This document shows, one piece after another, positions 1 through 12,849 of a stretch of 64,000 nucleotides of DNA (position 1 is the first letter of the stretch; every line of letters begins with the position of its first letter). A program made the position numbers and the translations under genes. The notes under the pieces were generated by a model. It saw only the letters and a program-made list of their open reading frames with translations, did not search any database and was not told the DNA's origin. Source of the stretch: Acanthosepion pharaonis (taxonomy: Eukaryota; Mollusca; Cephalopoda; Sepiida; Sepiidae); the NCBI GenBank assembly GCA_903632075.3, contig CAHIKZ030005492.1:1602590-1666589 (forward strand), given 5' to 3'.

Positions 1-1930
1 ATACTGTCATTGATCAAATAACTGATAATCACTACCTATTGATAACCATATAAAATGTTTACAAAAAGTGGAATTGTTTATAACTGCATCTTTTTCTTGT
101 TTAACTTATAAATAACTGGTAGATAAAGTAATTACAAGAAATTTACAGGTAAAAGTAATTAGCAGGAAAATGTTGAGCTTAAAAATACAAGCAATGATTT
201 ATTACTTTAAATTCTAACACACTGTTTAAGCAGAAGAAAAGAAGCTAAGAAAGAATAAAAACTACAACACCATAATTAATATACCATTTTAGAGTATGAC
301 AAAATTCTATCCATCCATACAATTAAAATTTTGTACTTTTATATAAGATATACTTTTATTTTTTAAACATGACTCTATAAAAAATGTCTCAATAATTTCC
401 TTTTCTTGGATATCTGTAAATTCTGAATTTTCCTATTGCCTTCAACAGGCTTTTGAATTCAGAGTTGTTTTATTCCTAGATTGGTTGTTTGAGAACCCAG
501 TTTGGCTTACTATTTTACCCATAGCTCTATAAAAATAACATTATTTAGCTTGCTACTTTTGATCCCAATAACTAACAAGCACATTAGTAGTCACACATAA
601 CAAGTTCAAAATGATTTTTATTTTTATTTTTTAACATAACCAAAAGAAAAGTATAAACGAGCTGTTCCAGGAATTTTATTGAAGGCAAACATCATTCATG
701 TTATAGTCTTAGAGTAAGATTATGAACAGTAAGTTTGATAATCAACTATGGCAACATACTTGCATAGGCCTTATCACTATGTTATATTTATCAAAATTAA
801 GTAATGTATGAGTAAAATGATCAAGAAATTAAAAAAAAAAAAAAATCACTTAAAATGTGAAAATTTTACTCTTAAAAAGAAATATTACCAAAATAAAAAA
901 GAGACTGTGACATATAAAAGAAAAAAATACCAGTAAAATAATAGCAGCAAAGTGAAGTATTTTCAAACTGAACATCAATAAAACATGTTGAAGAATGGAG
1001 TAATCCAGCCAATGCTTGCAAAGATGTACTACACTTGACAGAATCTAATTTCAGCTGGGAAAGTTGTAAATATATTGTCATGAAGATATTAGCAATAACT
1101 TAATGAGATTTAACTATGTATGGACATGTACATACATATTTACTAGCTGCCATTCTCTATATTGTTACAAATATTTGTATTCAGCCATTGATACTTGCCC
1201 AATCTTAGTTTTTGCCATTTCTCATTCATTATAGAGACAGACTGGTTATGACCAAGGGAGGAGGAAGAGAAACAGTTTAAAAAAAAAAAAAAAAAAATCA
1301 CACACTTCTACTTTCCTGTATTTTTTTTAAAAATTGGTATCACCCAATGCAAGTCAATAAAGCCACTAAGACACAAGGGTTTACAGGGTGTGGAAGAATT
1401 AGGAACAGAAACATTAATAATGAGTGGGAAGAGAAAAGAGTAATTAGAAAGTTCAATATGCTGCTTAACTGAAAAACCGACTTTTTTTTGGTTTTATCTT
1501 CACACCGTGAAACCGCATCAAAAGTTTTTATGAAACCGAACAATTTTGGTTTCATTCTTATATCACTACTGAGTGACCATATCCAAAGAAACACTATTGA
1601 AAAAGACTTTCAGATGTTAATAAAATTAAATTTTATCAACATTTATACCAATGTAAGAGAAAAAGATTGAACAAAAATATGTTAAAAACATTTGACTAGT
1701 TTTAGGAAATAAATGTGAAATCTATACAACATGATGTCTAAAATCTATTTGTTTCAGTTTTGAAAAAAAAACAAAAAACTTTTTGTGGTAAAATTAAGTT
1801 AACAACAAAATAGCAAGTAAAAATAAAAAAAATAGTTGCCAGTTTCATCTTAATGTTAAATTTTATGAAGTCGGATTTTTTGTAAGGGTTTTCTAATAAG
1901 CCAAGTTACTCCAATCACAAAATAAAGTTG
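1..1930. other. AT-rich spacer without recognisable genes
   Basis: No exon-like or transposon-like segment was recognised. The stretch holds long A runs near 828-845 and 1279-1297 and some short chance ORFs without motifs. Confidence 0.5.
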
Positions 1931-1934
1931 TTGT

Positions 1935-2600
1935 AAACAAGAAAAATGAATGAAGATCTTTTTTAATAAATAAATTTGTTTTTTTCTAGTGTGTGCACCA
2001 AAATTAGATATTAAGAATAATTAAAATAGTTCTTAATTTCACTTTTAAGATGTGTATATTTCCAGATATGTGAGTCACTGTTTTCTACAAATAAAATTAT
2101 GTTTCTATCTAGTGAATGTGTTTAAAATTAGATCCTAAAAAAAAAAAATAAAGTAAGTTTTAATCTCAGTTTTAAAATGTGTATATTTTCAAAACTGCAA
2201 GTCATTTTTTTAAACCCAAAGTAAAAATGATTTTTTAGCCACTAGTGTTCGGTTGGTGTTTGTTACTGTTCTCCCTATAAAATTCTTCTAAACAGGGAAA
2301 ATTAATTCATTTTATTTTTACAAATATCTTTATGGTTTTATCTAGCGAATACACTTAAGATCATATATTAAAATGATTAAAATAGTTTTTACTTTCTGTT
2401 TTAAAATGTGTATCTAAAAAAGAACAGGTGATACTTACAGATTTGGAAATCTAAACATTCTAAAAATGAAATTAAAAGCTTTTAATTATTTTTAATATTT
2501 AATTTTAGGTGTATTTACTAGATAAAAACAAATTTATTTAGGGGGAAAAATAACTCATTGATTTTCCTTGTTTAGAAGAAATTTATAAGATTTATAATAA
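1935..2600. repeat. Degenerate direct and inverted repeat array
   Basis: A loosely conserved unit occurs about three times in direct orientation and once inverted. Direct copies lie near 1935-2060, 2095-2190 and 2285-2415; the inverted copy is at about 2590-2440. Shared landmarks in order are a segment resembling AAACAGGGAAAATTAATTC, then TTGTTTTTATCTAGTGAA, then an AATTAAAATAG stretch and TTTTAAAATGTGTAT. No reading frame is conserved. This may be a non-autonomous DNA element with subterminal inversions or a decayed satellite. I cannot name a family. Confidence 0.5.
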
Positions 2601-3119
2601 TAATAGTTGACTGGCATACCAGAAAAGAATTGCTGTATTTTTTTTTTTTTTTGCTTACTTTATAATTTTTGAAGGAATTCGCTTCCTTGGGTCAGAGAAG
2701 AAATGAACATCTTTCTGGTTGTAGTTTAAATTGTCTTCTAAATGGGTGTACAATTTCAAGAATATTGATAAAGATTGGTCACTTTGATTTTGCAAAACAA
2801 AGTAACATGTAAAATTTAGTCTTGAAAAAAATCATTTCGCATTTTTGGCTGGTCAAAGCACAATACCATTTTAACTCGCTGTAAAATAATAATGAATAAA
2901 AGCACACACAAATTACATATTTAGAAAGATTATTTTATTTTCTTTCCAGCCATATGAATATTTTTAAGATTGGTTCAGAAATACACAAGAAATTGCGAGT
3001 TGAATGGACTAAGTTGCAAATTTGTCAATCTCAAACTAAATCAGATATCGACTGGAAATGCTATCATTACGCAACAAAATGAATGGCTTCCTTAGAAAAC
3101 AAAAATACTAAATTAAAAA

Positions 3120-3580
3120 CTGAAAAACCTAACTGAAAACCACAGTATCAAGGAAAATAAAACTGGAAACCAATACCAAAATATAAATTGCCAAACCAAC
3201 CAACTCTATCAGAAGGACAGCAATTGACATTGCATTTAAATTTTTGTAGATTAAAGCTGGCTGAAAAGCAAAGAACCAGAAGGGAGTTCCACAGGCGAGA
3301 AGTGTGAGAAAAGAAACTGTTAGCATAGAATTTACAGTTACATCTAACCAGTTCAACTATAAATTGATGAGACCTCATCACCTGTCTAATACTGCACTTA
3401 AATTCAAAAAATTTAGGCACCATGGCGAAGAGCTCATCTGAACAATTACCATGAAATTATTTATAGAAAAGGCACAGGGTGGCAACCTTACAGTGGTGGG
3501 AAAGTGACTGAAGCTGAGCCACTAGATCAGGACCAATAATATAGCTGATTCTTTTTTGGATCAAGGAGCTCAATGTAAAT
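3120..3580 (-). pseudogene. LINE ORF2 C-terminal fragment (copy D), 5'-truncated
   Basis: Read on the minus strand from about 3580, the frame gives a decayed C-terminal region typical of Jockey/I/CR1-type non-LTR retrotransposon ORF2. The order is QSLSHHCKVATLCLFYK, a stop codon, FHGNCSDELFAMVP, then a segment with TSRLWNSL and NLQKFKCNVN. In these families this region lies downstream of the reverse transcriptase and ends the protein. LINE copy C at 45.4-45.8 kb has the equivalent segment (SLSLLYHYFHGK). The in-frame stop and the lack of EN and RT make it dead. Truncation of the 5' side is the usual result of incomplete target-primed reverse transcription. Confidence 0.75.
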
Positions 3581-3654
3581 AGCAGGGGCACCAAACCATA
3601 TGTAGCAGCAATATCTTATATAACTTATCTAATTTTTTTTTATACAACAATGTG

Positions 3655-4080
3655 TTTGTTAAAAAAAAGTTCTTTCACATCTCCCTATTTGATCCTTGCA
3701 CACTCATATTTGAATAACTTTTTTTTTCATTTTCATTCACATAATATATTTTGATTTAATATTTTGCACACTCTCTTCACTTTTACTCACAACTCTTTTA
3801 CATTAAGACACACTATTTTTTAACCTTGCTTCTCACTGCTGTTCCCCACCACTTAATACTAACATACAAACACTGATGCAAACTTTCTCTCCAGTGAACA
3901 TTTCTTTCCTTCTCTTTCATAATTTTACAATTTCTTTTATTTTCTTTCCTCAGATTGCCTAGAACATGTAAGTTCAATTTGCACTCACTCATTCTCCCTT
4001 ATACATTTTCTCTTTCTTTTCAGGTTTTCTCTTTCTCACAACCATTTTTTTTTTACCACCATTCAAGAAATGCTGACATC
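3655..4080. other. Pyrimidine-rich strand-asymmetric block
   Basis: About 420 bases in which the plus strand is dominated by C and T, with repeated CTTTCTTT, CACTC and TTTCTC words, between more balanced AT-rich DNA. No ORF or transposon motif was recognised. It could be an old simple-sequence expansion or part of an unrecognised repeat. Confidence 0.4.
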
Positions 4081-5798
4081 TTTTGGGAATAAGCTTTTAA
4101 AGCAAATGTATCTATTGTATTGGGTAATATATTTTTGCTTTAATATTGTTAGTATTTTTAATAATTTCTGCAAAAGAGAGAAAAGAATCTGTGTGCAGTC
4201 TAAGATTTTTCTTTTACTTTTCTATAAATACTTTTGAAAAAAAAAATCAATAGAAAACAACTTTAAAAATTAAATAAAAATATCCTCTGTTAAATATCAC
4301 ATTTTCTTTTTAAACATTTCAATACTACACATTTTGTCTGTAAAAAATCTTTTCACATTTAAAATGGCCATTAATATTTTTAAAAACTGTCATACTTTAA
4401 GATAACTCTGTAAATGAACCTTGTAACTTAAAAATTATTTTGTCAATTTGGAGTTAGTAACAATACTTCATTTTAACACTTATAACAACTACTTTTTGGA
4501 GAAGTATTGATCTTCTAGTAAAGAGGATAAAGATAACCTGAAAACTAATGTTGGCTCAAGTTTACAAATACAATACTTTAGTTAGATAATTAAATTAGAA
4601 ATTCTGTTGGTTATAATACTGAACATCAATACATGATGCTCACAACATGTGACTGTTTAATTAGACCAAAGAACGAAACAATGTTGCTAATTGTGATGTG
4701 GAAAATTTGCATTTATTGTATTTAAATTCTATTCATCAATTTTATCAAGCCATCAGTAGTAGGAAAAAGACCTACCTAAAATGATATGCTGAGCCTTGAT
4801 CTCCTGTCTCAAGGTTAAGAAAAATACTTTTAATAGAACTGCTTTACCTCAAAGTTAACCTTCAACTATTTAGCATTCTTGAACACTGGAGTAATATCGT
4901 TATCTGTATTCTGCCAAATCCAGTAGACATGAGCAAGGTCATGGAGAGAATAGTTCTCTGTTCTCAATTTAAGAAAAAGTAAAAATGATATAATAATATG
5001 TAAGTATATTTTGCTCATCCAAAGAAGGCCATATACAAACAGGAATAAGAGTAATAACTTAAGCCCATTATTTATATACTTATTTACCCCAATCTACTTA
5101 CATTAAGAAAACAGATTTTTAGCTTATAAAACAATATATTTAAAGTCACTTTTAAAGTGAAATCCATTTGTAAGTTCCACAGTATTTTGTACACAAAATC
5201 CACATGGCCAGATTAGAAATGATGATTGTTCTCAATCTAAGCAGAATCATACAAGATCAATGAAGAAAAAGACTGATTACTTCAGATCACTTCAAGAAGT
5301 TTTTTTTGCAAGGAACTATAACTTTCCTTGCTTAGTTTTGTACCATTTTTATTTTATTTTCTACATTATTCTAAGTAATCTGGGGATAAGCAGTTTTAGA
5401 ATTATTGTTGGAAATTTGTTTATTCAGACAGTACACTTATATCTGGAGTTTATTATCATTAGAAAGAAAATCCTATGTACCGCATTCTGAATATATTCAT
5501 TTGTCTTCTTTTTGTATCAATTTTGAGATAATCTTAAATCTAATTCAAAAGTTTGCTTACACTGTGCATTCAATCTTTACATTTAAGTTTACAATCCTTT
5601 GATCAAAATATTTAAAAAAAAAAAAAAAAAAATGGACATTTAAGATACTGTCTAATATTTCAATGAAATATAAAAATGTAAAATGAAGGTGAGCCTTAGT
5701 TAATAGAATGTATATAAAGGAAAATGATTCACAGTGATTGGTTACCAACTCCTGAAATGAACAGCATTTATAAAGAAAATCATAATAGGCTACTCTTA
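4081..5798. other. AT-rich spacer, nothing recognised
   Basis: No motif-bearing ORF, RNA gene or repeat border was seen. Short ORFs near 5260-5750 encode low-complexity hydrophobic peptides of the kind expected by chance in AT-rich DNA. Confidence 0.5.
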
Positions 5799-5799
5799 A

Positions 5800-5836
<37 letters not shown>

Positions 5837-5844
5837 ATATATAT
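5799..5844. repeat. (TA)n microsatellite
   Basis: A near-perfect TA dinucleotide tract with one phase break in the middle. It is self-complementary and may be polymorphic in length. Confidence 0.95.
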
Positions 5845-5849
5845 AACAA

Positions 5850-6860
5850 TTATAAAAATAAAGTTTTATGTTATGCTATATTTATGGGTAAAAGTGCTCA
5901 ATGTAGAGCATATGTAATTATAAAAGCAGACACTGAGGTAAACACCAACTGTTTCTTGCATCAACACAATCTTCTGGCCTGAAAATTGTGTTGAATCATG
6001 AAACAGACTGTCGCTGCTTAGCCCACTTTTATATAATATGATTGTGTATTTGGACAGCAATCCCTCTTTTATACAGGTTTCCTTGAAGATGATTCATAAG
6101 GCACCTAAGTTAAGCTTTTTATTATATTTTTGTTTTATGCGTACAAAAGATTTTTTTATGGACATAACTCTTTTACGAACTTAGTAATGCGAAAATGACA
6201 TTGGTTATTAATGGTTTCTTGAACCACCTCATAGATAATCAAATTAGATTATTTCTCTCTAAAGTAAGATTAACATTTTCTATAAAAATCAAATGCATGT
6301 TAATTATAAGGAGTACAAATTTCCCTTAGAAACAATAAGAAATACAAATCTAGTTGATCAGAACAAGATGATGATGATGTTGATTATAAAAATTTTAAAA
6401 CAACTAACCTCAGCATCAACAATAAGTCACTAGCAAAAGACAAAACACATAGGACCAACATTATGAATTTACATGCTCCTTATGGAATTGTGCTACTGAT
6501 GAAAACAAATTCATGAATAACAATTACACTGAACATACTGCTACATGCATATTAAGAAGACTTATTTTGCACCTCACATATAGCTCCATTAGGATCCAAT
6601 TAAATATATACAGAGACTCACCAACCTTTATCCAAAACATACTTGCAAAAAACACAACAACATAATACATTCATCTAACTGCAGAAAATGCTTAAAAATA
6701 ATCATAGCTTTAATAATAAAAAAAAGAAACCAACTCTTAATAATATTATTTATGAACATGGCCACCATGTGCTGGCTATGACTGTCCAGTGTGTAGTCCC
6801 CAGAGCAGGCCTTATTAATCATATAAAGTATCATAGCCAAAATGGACCTGAAGTTAACTA
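5850..6860. other. AT-rich spacer, nothing recognised
   Basis: No coding motif was found. A short GATGATGATGATGTTGAT run lies near 6367-6384. Confidence 0.5.
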
Positions 6861-6866
6861 GCAACT

Positions 6867-7680
6867 ATTAGATCATTGCAAAAGTTTGTGCCCAATTAGA
6901 AAATTAAAAACAAAATGATACTAACAACAAAACATTTATTGACTAATAAACATAATTATTTTTAACAAGTGTCTCCCATTTTTCTAGAAACTGTTTTGTT
7001 GGACGAAGGTTATGAGATAGTTTTCAACTGACTGTACAGAGTCAAATTTTTTATCATTTAAACTCTGTTCTATAGAGACCGGAACAATTGAAAATCTTAA
7101 GGAATCAAGTTATTATAAGAATATGTTGGTTACTGAAGAGTTTCTCCATTTCAACTAAACTCCTGCAAGGTCTCTTTTGCAACATGCTGTCTTGTGTTGA
7201 CATGGTGGAAAATGCCACCTTTTCAATTTAAAAAATTGGCCATTTTTCTTGAGATTAGTGAGTTGGTCACAATACTTTGTTGCAGTTACTGTTTCACTGG
7301 TTAGAAGAATCTCAAAGTGAATTATTTCTCTGTAAAGCCACCAAACAGACAGCAACACCTTTATTGGATGCAAACTCACTTTAGCCACGGGTTCTACAAA
7401 TTCCTTTTTGTAGCATAACAAAGAAATCACTGCATAAACATGATCAAGCTTGTTTTGTTATGCCAGAGAATGTGGCACACACACATGTCAATTTGGGAAA
7501 TGAGTTCAAGTGTCTTCAAATGGTGAAAGGTAGTTGAGATGCAAAATTTCTCATACCTGTTTATTTTGTTCAAAATCAAACACCGACCAGATGGTTCTCC
7601 TTGACTTTTGGTTACAGATCAAATCTTACCCATTCCACTCATTTCGGTTTTTGTGATCAGTACTTCTAGGGCTGGGCCAT
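6867..7680 (-). mobile_element. Decayed mariner-type DNA transposon
   Basis: On the minus strand a broken frame matches the middle of a mariner transposase. It includes VSLHPIKVLLSVWW, then IIHFEILLTSETVT, then YCDQLTNLK, followed by a degraded counterpart of the catalytic HQDNARPH block (near 7215-7165, read as FPPCQHKTACC). An upstream stretch near 7540-7430 resembles the CTSLL...NK region that precedes the first catalytic Asp. At 6867-6896 the sequence TTAGATCATTGCAAAAGTTT resembles a mariner terminal inverted repeat and is a plausible 3' end. Mariner transposases move by DDD-type cut and paste. The N-terminal end is not found: the element runs into LINE copy A at about 7.7-7.85 kb. Stops and frameshifts make it inactive. 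Confidence 0.7.
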
Positions 7681-7854
7681 CAATCAGTTGTCAAAAGATT
7701 ACCACATGGCCTCTTGTGACAATATTGCTTTAAGTAATTCTTCTGGTTTTTGAGAATTAAGCCTTTTGAAAAGAGAAATCTTCATTCTTTCTCACGGTCT
7801 GTCCTTCATTCTATTTATTAACCCTTACTTTCCATTTACCAGCACTAAATAGTG

Positions 7855-8560
7855 TCACAAGAAGACCAAACTCTGTCAAACACCTTTGAAATATCTAGAG
7901 CCATAGCTTGAGCTTTCCCATTATTATCAAGAGCATGATATATATGATTCAGTGATGGCTATTATCTCATCAGCAGTAGACCTGGCAAAACTGAAGGCAT
8001 ATTCTTTGTCAGAGAGTAGTTTGTGAGATGTAAAATTCTTAACCACTTCAGTATTGATTAAAGCCTTGAATACTTTGCTGAAAAGCAGGAGGAGACTAAT
8101 AGGGCAATAGTTAGAGAGGTAAGAAGGTTCTCCAGAGTTCTTAAAAACAGGAGTGATGGGGTTATGCACATATAACTCAGTAGAGCCTCTGTTCTTGTGG
8201 GAAAATCAGATGTGGGTATGCTAAATAAGTCAAGTGTTGAGTTGGAAGAGAATTTCCAAGCAAAGCATTTAACCTTTTCTGTTGTAGATATCAGGACTTT
8301 GAATTGATTGAATAGAGGAAGGATTGAGAATTTGCTATTGTTCAACACACTCTTGCAGAGCCACCAATAATCTATGGAACCGAACTTGCAAGATGCTATA
8401 TGTTGTTTCATTCTATCAGCAAACAATAACTGCACTTTTTTTGAGGATTACAAGCAGAGACAAAGATGTCTGCTGGAATCAGATGTGTTGTTCTGGTACA
8501 GCCCAAAGAAGTAATTCTTGTGCACTATAGTGGCTGAGCATGCAGGTGAGAACCAAGAAG
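7855..8560 (-). pseudogene. LINE A RT N-terminal region up to motif A
   Basis: The minus-strand frames show the pre-RT linker (KSVLNNSKFSILPLF; about 8360-8290), then RT blocks 0-2: ITPVFKNSGEPSYLSNYCPI, SLLLLFSKVFKALIN and KLLSDKEYAFSFARSTAD, then motif A as ALDISKVFDRVW (about 7895-7860). ALD and FD are the motif A acidic positions. The match breaks off a few codons later, so motifs B-E including YADD are missing. The RT would copy element RNA at the nicked target. Frame changes near 8170 and 7925 disrupt it. Confidence 0.8.
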
Positions 8561-8726
8561 ATGAACATGATTTAACTTGGTATTTCTTTGCTGAAATGGA
8601 AAACATCGATGTCAGCTTTCACCCAGGAAGAAACCTCAGACACACATTTTTGAACAAGATGATTTAAAATTTTATTCCAAAGGATGCCACATTGGAAATC
8701 AAAGAATGAGTCCCAACCTGCTCATT

Positions 8727-9041
8727 TGGTTTGGTTTGTTTTATGGCATATCAACCTCAATGGGATTTTTTTTTTTAATGCTGACAAAATTTTATATGCT
8801 GGCAATATTTTTTTTTTTTTTCAAAAATGTATTGCTGGTAATATTTTTTTCAAAAATGTATAGTTGGTAATATACCCCAAAAAAAAAAAAATGTATTGAT
8901 TGTAATATTTTTTTTTTTTTAAATGTATTGCTGGTAATATTTTTTTTCAAAAATTGTATTGAAATCAGAGGCCTTTCTGTTGGACATAGTTTATTGTCTT
9001 ACTCAGGATGCAGTTGTAGTTTATCATCATACCCAGGACAG
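8727..9041 (-). mobile_element. SINE-like element, copy 1, nested in LINE A
   Basis: The insertion is bounded by a perfect 14-bp direct repeat, CCAACCTGCTCATT, at 8713-8726 and 9042-9055. This marks a retrotransposed insert in LINE A. On the minus strand the element ends in a tail rich in CAAA/AAAC words, so that is its orientation. It contains about five degenerate ~30-bp units of the type ATTGCTGGTAATATTTTTTT at 8775-8960. The right end holds GTTGGACATAGTTTATTGTC and TTACTCAGGATG, partly duplicated. Related copies are at 45973-46420, 60893-61217 and 63055-63190. No ORF and no clear Pol III A/B boxes were found. Confidence 0.75.
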
Positions 9042-9175
9042 CCAACCTGCTCATTGATAACAGAAAGATATTCTGTTGGTAGGAGGTTTTTGGCTGGTGG
9101 AGAAGTGGAAAGAGATGTTTAGAGACACTACTGCATGATTAGAATTGCCATGAGGGCAGAGCTACACAACATGAG

Positions 9176-9765
9176 TCAGGGAAAGAGGTAAAAAAAGAGA
9201 TCTAAAAGAGAAGCATGTCTGTCAGGGTTATTGGGGAAACATGTGGGGAAAGTCCACCTTGCATGAAAGATTGAGAAGTTCAGGGTTTGGATACCAGCAA
9301 GGTCAGTGACAAAGTGTTTAAGCCATCTGGCATGGTGGCCATTAAAGTCACCGAACACAAATATATTTGCAAATGAGTGTAGGGAGATGGCCTTGGCTAT
9401 ATTATCAGAAATGCTATCTAGCACACAAATGTTATGGGAGTAAGTGGAAGGGTAGAGAAAGAAGAGACCGAGTTTAGTTGAGTGAGAGATGGAGACACAT
9501 GTAAGAATGATCTGAAGATTGAAGAGAGAAAGTTCCTTAGCCAGTAGGAGATGTTTGTGGACATAAACTCCCAGGCCATTCATGTGGACATTAGAGTTCT
9601 TCCAAAGGAGAGGAAGATAGCCAGGAATCAAGAAATTAGAGGAGAAAATTTAAGAGTTAAGATTAGTTTCACAGAGAGCTAGCTTTTTGAAGAGGAATGA
9701 TTCCACACTGCAGAAGTTAGCATGAATACCACGAGTGTTGGAGAAAGAAAGATTGAAGATTTTTT
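9176..9765 (-). pseudogene. LINE A endonuclease domain (EEP family)
   Basis: The minus-strand frame opens with SNTRGIHANFCSVESFL and LALCETNLNS (about 9760-9650), then a 151-residue open frame. That frame contains GYLPLLWKNS, NGLGVYVHK, FFLYPSTYS and the key motif FVFGDFNGHHARW. GDFN is the conserved metal-binding block of endonuclease/exonuclease/phosphatase-type LINE nucleases, which nick target DNA to prime reverse transcription. The final segment reads FPTCFPNNPDRHASLLDLFF, as in intact relatives just before the SDH block. A stop near 9640 separates the N-terminal piece from the rest, so it is a pseudogene although unusually open. Confidence 0.8.
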
Positions 9766-9770
9766 TATTG

Positions 9771-11166
<1,396 letters not shown>

Positions 11167-11169
11167 GTA

Positions 11170-11838
11170 TGTACATACATGCTGAGGCAAGTATTAAGAG
11201 AAAATTATAACAATGAAGGAAGAGAAAAAAATAATAAGATTTGGAAATAGGATAGCATAGAAAAGTGCAAAGGACAAAAAACAAGTTACATATAAGAAAA
11301 TTACAAAAAATAAAAGTTTTAATTTCACTGATGCCAATATGCATTAAGACTGGCAAAGTCATCTAGTGGGTTCTTGAATGAATATTGACTCAAGAAATAT
11401 TTGGTGACAACAACTTTGGAAGTAGGAACAATTAACTTTGAGGCTGAATGGTCTTGGGGAGGGGCATGGTGGAATTGTCAATTCAGACCTTCCATTTAAA
11501 GAATACGCTGCTTTCCTAAATTAAATCATGTGAAGACAAACCAAGAGCCACTATTAATTGAAGTATTTTCTAGAAATGGTTATCTAGAGTTAGCGTTTTA
11601 ATAGCAAAGTTAAAAATTAAAATAAAATGGGTAAAGACATAAAAAATAAGCTTTTAAACCATGTAAGCAGGATAACAGACTTATTGGCACACAGTTAAAT
11701 ATAATAAAGCACCTGAAATATTTAGCATTCATTATAAAAAAATGTTGGTATTGTTTAGTTGTTGACACCAATAATAAATTGATAGGATGAAAGGTTAACA
11801 GATATAAATACTGGAATACAGAAATAAATAATGCTTAC
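11170..11838. other. AT-rich spacer (presumed intron or flank 3' of the exon)
   Basis: No recognisable gene or repeat. It would be the intron downstream of the minus-strand exon at 12048-11839. Confidence 0.4.
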
Positions 11839-12048
11839 TTTTATTTGTTTGTGGTTTCAGGAATACCTCATCAGAGGCATAAGCAGAACTGATTGAGTCC
11901 ACAGTCAATGGTTGTGATGGTTCTAGTCCATGAAGTAACTCCAGGTTACATTTGGTGCCAGATGCTGGATACTCTGCATTGGAATTCAGGCCATTTATAA
12001 GGTTGAGGTCACTAGGTGTACATGAAGCTGTCAGAGTAGAGTTGGAAG
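11839..12048 (-). CDS. Internal coding exon of an unidentified host gene
   Basis: A 210-nt exon read on the minus strand. The acceptor is TTTGCTATTTAG at 12060-12049 and the donor is GTAAGC from 11838. The frame is open through the exon and starts and ends in phase 1, so the exon is symmetric. The 69 complete codons give a Ser/Thr/Asn-rich, probably disordered peptide with TASCTPSDLNLINGL near its start and LTVDSISSAYASDEVFL near its end. Codon content and GC are higher than in the surrounding DNA. The first codon completed with the previous exon's last base would be Ala. I do not recognise the protein. The upstream partner is probably the exon at 39276-39155, which ends in the matching phase. 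A chance open frame is possible, but the paired splice sites make that less likely. Confidence 0.6.
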
Positions 12049-12109
12049 CTAAATAGCAAAGAAGAGATAAAATAAATATTAAACTGTATAAAACAAATAA
12101 AATGAACAT

Positions 12110-12845
12110 TTAGGAAAAAAAAAACAGAAGGCCAGAAAATAATCCATATCAAAGGAACAAACAAGAAATGTTTTAATTTTGTTTATATTTTGATGCCTAT
12201 TCACATCATTATCAAAATATAAATATTTGTAAGTGGAAAATAAATAGAATGCAAAATACAGAGTAAGTGGAAAGAATGCAAAAGCAAAACTGGAAAAAGT
12301 GTAATGAAGTTAATGATGAAAACAAAATCAGTGTTTTGAACAGGATTCCAAGAGTCAGAAATTGATGATTCTTTAAAATTTAATGAATTGTTAATCCAGT
12401 GTTTACTCAAAAGAGATCCAAAATTCTAATGATTAATGAATTTATTTTTAGTTGATTGTATTATATGAACAAACAAAATTATCTATATTCATTGAACAAG
12501 TGCCATCAAGTAATTTTAAAGGGAAATGCTCTTTTTGGATTGACTGTATGAATATGATAAAATTTTAAATATACAAGAAGAATTATAAAGAGGAAAATAG
12601 GTTTACAGGAAGACATCAACAGCATATGAAAATTGTAGATATACATAGGTGATGCAAGAATAAGACAAAGATGGCCACTATCCAACTAAAGAGAACATTG
12701 CATCAAATCAAACCCCAATTCAATGGTAGTTCTACTTAAACCATTAGACAATGTATTTTACAGGGTACACTATTCCATGTGGTTTTTATAGCTGCTAATC
12801 AAAAATGATATCACTATTGACACTATGACATCAGTTACAGTACCT
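12110..12845. other. AT-rich spacer (presumed intron)
   Basis: No recognisable coding or mobile sequence. Bases after about 12780 may already be a decayed part of the Tc1-like element that follows. Confidence 0.4.
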
Positions 12846-12849
12846 CATG

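Larger units (their letters stand above)
7855..9770 (-). mobile_element. LINE copy A (Jockey/I-like): EN plus partial RT
   Basis: A minus-strand non-LTR retrotransposon relic. In order it has an apurinic-type endonuclease domain (about 9765-9176), a linker (about 8700-8435) and the N-terminal reverse transcriptase region up to catalytic motif A (about 8435-7855). Nothing of the RT palm after motif A or of the C-terminus is present. It carries a SINE-like insertion at 8727-9041 inside the linker. It shares RT and linker with copy B (14345-15262) at roughly 70% nucleotide identity by eye. The assignment to the Jockey/I/CR1 group rests on motif wording only. Frameshifts occur throughout. Confidence 0.8.

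Noticed and set aside
3954..3967. A possible 14-nt plus-strand microexon between TTTCTTTCCTCAG and GTAAGT
   Set aside because: The splice motifs are good but lie in a pyrimidine-rich tract where acceptor-like sequence is common. There is no coding context or partner exon on the plus strand.
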